Source: Allium sativum
Taxonomy: Eukaryota; Streptophyta; Magnoliopsida; Asparagales; Amaryllidaceae
NCBI GenBank assembly: GCA_030737875.1
Contig: CM060922.1
Coordinates: 306,147,456 to 306,211,455 of the forward strand
Direction: 5' to 3'
Length of the DNA stretch: 64,000 nt
Shown: one piece after another, positions 57,840 through 64,000 of the stretch
How the letters are laid out: the number at the start of each line of letters is the position of its first letter
Numbering within the stretch: the first letter of the stretch is position 1
The notes under the pieces: model-generated
Databases searched by the model: none
The model's input: only the letters and a program-made list of their open reading frames with translations
Told to the model about the DNA's origin: nothing
Program-made: the position numbers and the translations under genes

Positions 57840-59222
57840 ATTTGTAAAACCACTCACAGTTTTGTTCACGCATTTTGGTACCCAAACCTGTTTATATAAC
57901 AGTCCATTTGAATCTATCTTTGTGCCCGTAGAACCCAAACCTGTTTGAATTTAGACGAATTCATTATACTTCTTTTTAAGGTCCAAAATGGATTGTTTTT
58001 AAGCAAGCTTTAATTTTGTTTATGATTTAAAAATCCTTTGAATTTAAATTCTCAAAACGAACATTTACAAAGCAATTTGAAGGATTTCCAAAATCATTAG
58101 AATTCAGTTTTTCAAACCCAATGATTTTCCCAAAGCCAAGACCATATTTGTTTCTAGAAGAAAATTGATTTTTCAACACATATTAAAAGATTTTTCGTCG
58201 GTTGAAAAACGTTTCAAACTCAACTTGATTTGGGATTTCAGATCACTGTTCTCTTTAATCAAATTTGAACAATGATTAATATTGATCATTCTCATTTCAT
58301 CATCATTTTGTTTCAAAACCAAGTTTTCGTTGTCAAGCATTTCGACTTTGGCCTTAGACTCAAAAATCTCAGATTCAAATTGAATTTGGTTTTTAAATTG
58401 ATGTTTTTCAAAACTCTTGAATTTTTTAGTCTCTTTTTCAAGCTCGTTCAGAATAGATTCAGTTTTCAACAAATTTTCTTTTTCAAAATTTCAAGTTTGG
58501 AATTTTCAAGTGTCTTAAAATTATCCAATTCCTTTTGTAGAAAATTATTTGAACTTATTAACTCAATATTGTTCTCTTTTAAGATCAGATTTTCTTTTCA
58601 AGTTATTGAATATATTTATTGAGATGAACAAGATTGTTTCCTAAATTAAAATAATTTTTGCAATCAGAATTTTCAGATTTCTTGACATTTACAAGCTTTA
58701 ATTCCAAACCATTATTTTTGCTAGTCAACTCAAAAATTTTATATTTTAGAGTTTTATTTTTCCGTTGGAGTTTATCAACAGATGTAGTTAAATCAGTACA
58801 TATATAAACTAAATTTTTATATGAGAAATTTTCTGTCTCATCATCTTATTAATCTGAACTTTTATCTGTACGACCTATTAAGCACAAATATGTATCTGAG
58901 TTGATACTACGGAGTTTTGAGAAGTTGCCTTCTTTACATCCATACAGTGTATTGAGAGCACTACCGATTTCCTATGAATTCAAATAATGGGAGATAAGGT
59001 TATATTGGTCAACATCAAGATATGAACAAAAAATATGAATAACATGAGAATTATATCCAATATCAACCATATCATATCCATTTATAATATTATCCCAACA
59101 TTTGATATTAACATATCTTAAATAGGATTCCATTTTAGATTTCCAATTTAAAAACCTGCACCATAAAAAATATATGGAATACGACTGAACTGACTCTCGG
59201 TGGATTGACAACTAGAAATCAT
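57840..59222 (-). pseudogene. SIRE/Maximus-like copia gag relic (element H)
   Basis: A start codon at 59220-59222 opens a decayed Gag N-terminus. After one frameshift it reads NWKSKMESYLRYVNIKCWD, the usual F-x-x-W-K-x-x-M-E-x-Y-L pattern of copia gag, then decays by 58975. From about 58850 to 58173 the minus strand encodes a Glu/Lys/Asn-rich coiled coil as in SIRE-type Gag (clearest frame 58173-58472), broken by several frameshifts. A linker piece VWVPK lies at 57871-57885. No zinc knuckle, protease, integrase or RT follows, so most of H is missing. Confidence 0.75.
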
Positions 59223-59248
59223 GACTCTAGAGTTAATGAAATTACCAG

Positions 59249-59260
59249 GCTATGATACCA
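59249..59260 (-). other. Primer binding site of H
   Basis: Sense TGGTATCATAGC, 11 of 12 to the initiator-Met site, two bases from the LTR start. Confidence 0.85.
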
Positions 59261-59262
59261 CT

Positions 59263-59522
59263 TGTTGGATGTAGATTAACCCTAGAGGGAGGTGAATAGT
59301 GTTTATTGGAGTTTTATGAAGTATTAAAATTACCACAGCAAAGATTGTAGTAGAGAAAATAGATGGAGAAAGTAAATAACACAGATTTTACAGCTTCGGC
59401 AAACCCTGCCTACTGCTTCATTCCCCAAGGTATTTTACTAGAATTAAAACAATCTCTATGCTTGCAAAATCCCTAAAAACTCACGATAACCACTCACAAC
59501 TTTTCTAATCCTACGTTCAAAA
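59263..59522 (-). repeat. H right LTR, truncated by C2
   Basis: Begins tgttggatgtag followed by an aaccctagagggaggtg motif familiar from SIRE-type LTR edges. Only 260 bp remain before C2. Confidence 0.75.
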
Positions 59523-62497
59523 TGTGATAACCCGTGACTTCCCCGGTAAGGAAAGGACGGATTACTTTGAGAACAATACACATCGGAACGCAAACAGTAG
59601 AACATTTCATTGTTTATTATAACAATTCCATCAGAATACAAGAATATACAGAGTATGAATAAATATTACACATTCGACAAATATCAGAGATTTAAATTAC
59701 ATTTAAATACATAGCAGCGGAAAAATAATACAAAACACAACTGAAGGCGATATACGGATACAGAGCTTTCCGAGTATCGTTCCAGCTGTAAACCAGGATC
59801 CTGCGAATATAAATCTGCAAAACCCAACTACTAGATGCCCGTGCAGAAAATAAGGGCACCCAGAGTTTAGGTTAAAACAATAAACTCCAGGTCAGTCATG
59901 TGACTGGTGTGAGAACTAAAACAGTTATTAATCTTTATTTTAAAAGTTTGGTAAATCAAGGGACCACACCGTATAACACGGAACGGGTTTCCTCCCAAGA
60001 ATACCAGTGCATAAAACAAAGAGCGCAATGCTAAATAAAGAAAATGAAGCTATTATAAGACCCAGGTCCCATCACACAATGCAACGCAAGCAGGAGGATA
60101 GGGTTTTACCTTATAATAGCCAACGAATGCTTGATATGTTTAAAAACACATTATTTTGATACTACTATAAGTGTATAGTGTCAAAACAATTTCAATCATA
60201 AGTATCAATCATAGGTTGCATAGCTACCATCTACTATGTCGCCATACTAGGTTCTACAAATAAAACTGAATTATCACGTATTGGAAATTGGATTCCATCA
60301 TGAGTCGAGGCAAGGGGCAAGCTCCTCTCCGTTTGAGACACTCTAGCAAATGTCTCAGGACCACACATAGCGATCTTGGGAACCTCCAAGGTCGGTCCTC
60401 TCTTACTTTTGAGGATTAGTTATTCCTGAACACACGTTTCTCGGTCCTATAAGACCTATATAATGGTCTGTACGTCGGCTCACATAGTGCCAGTTATCAA
60501 CCATATATTCGAGGCGGCTCGCATTCCAACAACCACACAGGTGAAAAGTATATAAGTGTCAGCCAATTTAAGCATTGACACCACGACTAGCTAGAAAGAA
60601 ACGTCGTGCACTCCTTGGGTCCTCATCCCGTTTTTGACTCATACCGAGGTGTGAGGCTCGCGAATTAACGCCATACACAAAGCTGCGCCACACAGGCCTT
60701 GCTTTGATCATCAACCACAAGACTTTTCTTTTCAACAGAAGCCTCGATCATTTGCCACTTATGCGTGCCACACAGGCAATTCACTCCATGCGACTGATGT
60801 CCATCGATATACAACCTCTGAGCTCGTACGTCTCAGAGAAGGGAGTTAAGCAAAAGAATAAATTCTCCGCCACTAAACAGATGTATATTAAATAGAGATC
60901 AATCAACACAGAATAAAACCAATGTTAGACACACAGTCCATTTACAAGTTCGTTCTGGGTCTGAACGAAACCGGATGCACTTTCCTCGCATATTCATCGA
61001 TCTCCAAGTACGTCTGGATGATCACCAACTGATTACCTCCTCTTGGGTGTACAGCCCAGTCAAGATCATCAGTAATCACCCAAACGATGTGAAGACTTCC
61101 GGTCTTCAACCACCGTCTTCATCTTCGACATATCGTCGAATCGGTTATTCAGAATGGGTATAAACCCGGCCTTTCCAAATAACCCGCGCATATAATAAAC
61201 ACGTGTTACACAAACACAACATACGCCTCATTCCAATTCAGAATATTCTTTTATTCAAATTTTCACATTCTTAGCGAAAGGTTCCCATTAATTTTATCAA
61301 AGATAAATTCTTCTAGATTTATTCTTTAAACTTCCTTTGGATATCTTTTCAAACCATGTTAAGGTTTTCCAAACTAGTCGGGATTAGCGAACCATACCGA
61401 AGTAATTATTTATTTTATTTCCCAATCCCAACCTATTCATCCCATGAAGCAAAACTGGTAATACTCCATATCTAACACCACGTGTTATCGGTAAAATTAA
61501 TTACCATTTCACGTTCAAATCTAATTAAAGATTTAACTATCGCCTTGGAGCAAAACTGATGATACCCCATTCTCGATCACTTTCCAAATTTGATAATTTA
61601 AATTATCAATTCACATTTCAATCTAATTACAGATTCATTAAAACTCCACTTAGTTTTAATCTTCTCAAAAATCAATATCCTGACTTTAACTGGGTTAAAG
61701 AACCAATGTCACCTAAAACACGATTCACATAAACCCAAATCACATTCAAAATCAATTCCAATTAAATATTAATTAATTGGTACACTTCATTAAATCTAAA
61801 TAGAAAGATTTAATATTTTCTACACTGGGTCCAAGAACAGTGTTATTTAAGACACCATTCACGACGAACCCAAAATTCCATTTGATATTAAATACAAGGC
61901 TCTGATTAGAAAATATATCGGCTTATATTCAATATCAAATTCTGAAACAAACAAATATCGTATTGGAAATAATGATATAAATCTTTCAAATTTCGACAAC
62001 CATATCTGTATAATCACGAAATCCAACATCGAAATATTCCGAAAATAATTTCGATTCAAATCCATTCCAATTCACGTATTGGAAATTCTGATTATTTTCA
62101 AAACCACTTCGAAATTTCTAGTTCAAAACTAGTTCATTTCGATAAAAATCTATTTTTATCTTGACAAATGTGGAATTTTTCATCCCAGTTCTTTCCAATT
62201 CATATATTATGATTTTACACAAATTATTAATATTTTTAATAATTTTATCAAGGCCCGTACAGTCGATTTCCATCAACGGCCATCGAACTGCACTTAGAGC
62301 GACTTTTCCAAATTTGATTTGGACATAATTCCAAATCCAACCGTTAGATCTCAGATTTATAATATTCATTGGAAAGCTCTTTTCAATACGAACCCAACTG
62401 TTATGGGAATCTGATTGTCGAATCTCCCATAACGTCAATTCGAAGTCAATGGTCGAAATTCGCGAACTACCGCGGCGTGGCGCGTTCTATTCAGGCC

Positions 62498-62558
<61 letters not shown>

Positions 62559-64000
62559 CGTCGATTTCAATTCAAAACGTATCTTATAAATCGTTTCAAA
62601 TTCGTTTTCAAAACGATTTCAACTTCATATTCAATTTCGAATCAAAATTGAATATTCCACATCATCGATATACAAATGATAATATTTTCAAAACGTTATA
62701 TTTTGAAATCACTTCCTTTTCTATATTCATTATAAAAACGAATATAATCGATATAAATATCGTTCGCGTCAAAATGGCGCATCTCTAATCAACACGGCTT
62801 TATATATTTCAATAACTTCATTATTCTATTCAACAAATGGACATTTTCTTCTATTCAACACATGAATCTATATTTTTCTTTCAACACATGAATATTCTCA
62901 ACACATGAGCATCGCCAACACATGACTATTTTTATTATTTAATATATTTTATAAAATTATGATAAAGATGTAAATTTTATTGTTTAAAATATTTTAATTA
63001 ACGCATGAATATTTTCAACACATGAATTTATATTTATTCAACACATGAGTATATATTTCTATTCAATACATGAATATATATTTCTATTCAACACATGAAT
63101 ATATTTATTTTATAATATTCTTTATTTTCCAGATTGGAATGAGGCCCAATGAATTACCATATAATGTTAATTATATGGATTCCATACAACACATGTATAT
63201 AATAGCAATGATAAATAATCAACCGTCATCCAAAGTGCACCACACTACTGCATAAGCATTAAATATAAATAATTGACGCTTATACAGTCTGTCAATCAAA
63301 CGATCGACATACCACTAAACAATTGGGATTAGTGTAAGTCAAATATCATCCCAACACTCGTTTGGGGTTTCAATTCAACAAACACTGAATATTGTTTGTG
63401 CAATTGGGTGATGTATAAAATTTATCATCCCAATCAATATCTTTCAAATAGGTGTACATAAACAAACCATCCAGTTGGTATATGAATATTTATTTAATCA
63501 CATTCAGGTTAAAAATTATATTTTTAACGATAATTAATTTATTTCAATACATGAATATTTTATTATCCATTTCACATCAACATCACAAACAACTTCACAA
63601 CACATCAAACAAGCATACAAGTCGTCCACAGTCTGTGGACGACGGGTGTCGGGTGCTGCTAAGCACCGTCTGCATCCTAGTATATATTTTTAACTAGAAA
63701 ACAAGATTTAAAGTGAGAAGTTCTCACCGACTAGCTAAAGCAAACGCCATGACTCTTCATAAGTAGAAATCTTCGTCGTGCTCGCCTTTTGTCAATTTCA
63801 CTGTCAGTAGCCACTACATATATAAAAATCACATTTTTATTTTGTTACTATATATATAAAAATTCTATTTTTACAACGGTGTTCATATAATAAAGATCAT
63901 ATTTTTATCACGCTAACTTCATAATAAAAATTATATTTTTGTCACTTCGTTTCAATAAATAAAAATCATATTTTTATTTCTACTTCATTTGTATTTACAA
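59523..64000 (-). repeat. C2: second C-family LTR, runs off the window
   Basis: Begins tgtgataaccc and continues uninterrupted, matching C1 left LTR (1-1192 plus 12963-17639) very closely, including the intact target site used by A in C1 (near 61029). It differs by a (AT)28 run (62501-62556) where C1 has about 7 units near 14443. The leader hairpins are at 59893-59906 and 60049-60120. Preceding bases caaaa are the candidate target copy. Confidence 0.92.
62501..62556. repeat. (AT)28 microsatellite in C2
   Basis: Uninterrupted AT dinucleotides; the same spot in C1 has a short run. Confidence 0.97.

Noticed and set aside
59523..64000. C2 as the missing continuation of C1 right LTR
   Set aside because: C2 starts at the LTR's own first base and is inserted in a copia LTR, so it is a separate copy.

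Overview
The window is intergenic plant DNA made almost entirely of nested LTR retrotransposons. I found no host gene, tRNA, rRNA or CRISPR. The plant assignment rests on Ty3/gypsy elements whose Gag-Pol ends in a chromodomain (Tekay/Del-like), SIRE/Maximus-like Ty1/copia gag relics, initiator-Met tRNA primer sites (sense TGGTATCAGAGC), and 5-bp target duplications. A large, repeat-rich flowering-plant genome is likely; the species cannot be told. Names used below: A, B, C1, C2, D, F (gypsy), G, H (copia), E (gypsy LTR end), plus one LINE fragment.

Layout. C1 left LTR (starts before the window; 1-1192 and 12963-17639) is interrupted by A (1193-12957, minus strand, intact 1463-residue Gag-Pol, TSD caact). 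C1 internal DNA is only 17640-18667. C1 right LTR (18668-20272) is broken by D (left LTR 20273-24713 plus 35539-35978). D is itself interrupted by B (24714-35533, plus strand, TSD atctt), a non-autonomous element with 4.4-kb LTRs and a 2.0-kb interior of collapsed gag-pol relics. D continues with a broken pol (37106-39546) and is truncated against an unassigned LTR-like block (39547-40575), a gypsy LTR end (E, 40576-40735) and a LINE ORF2 fragment (40736-41285). F (42135-55267, minus, TSD atagt) has 5.2-kb LTRs and a 2.8-kb interior without coding capacity. It sits 8 bp inside the end of a copia LTR (G). G interior, then the gag relic and LTR start of a SIRE-like element (H), follow to 59522. 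C2, a second C-family LTR, runs from 59523 to the window end.

How the parts relate. A is the only element able to code for all proteins. A and B share LTR ends, core promoter, a six-site GTCGAC cluster upstream of TATA and a doubled hairpin module, so B looks like a deletion derivative that A-type proteins might mobilise. C, D and F form a second related group. D carries a Tekay-type pol, while C and F keep only cis sequences (LTRs, PBS, PPT, flanking hairpins).

Main novel signal. The LTR and leader DNA of these families contains several short hairpins whose stem sequences differ between families or copies but stay complementary, with conserved loops and positions. This compensatory pattern suggests a conserved RNA (or cruciform) structure code in this chromovirus clade. 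All comparisons were made by eye; no alignment, folding or database search was run.
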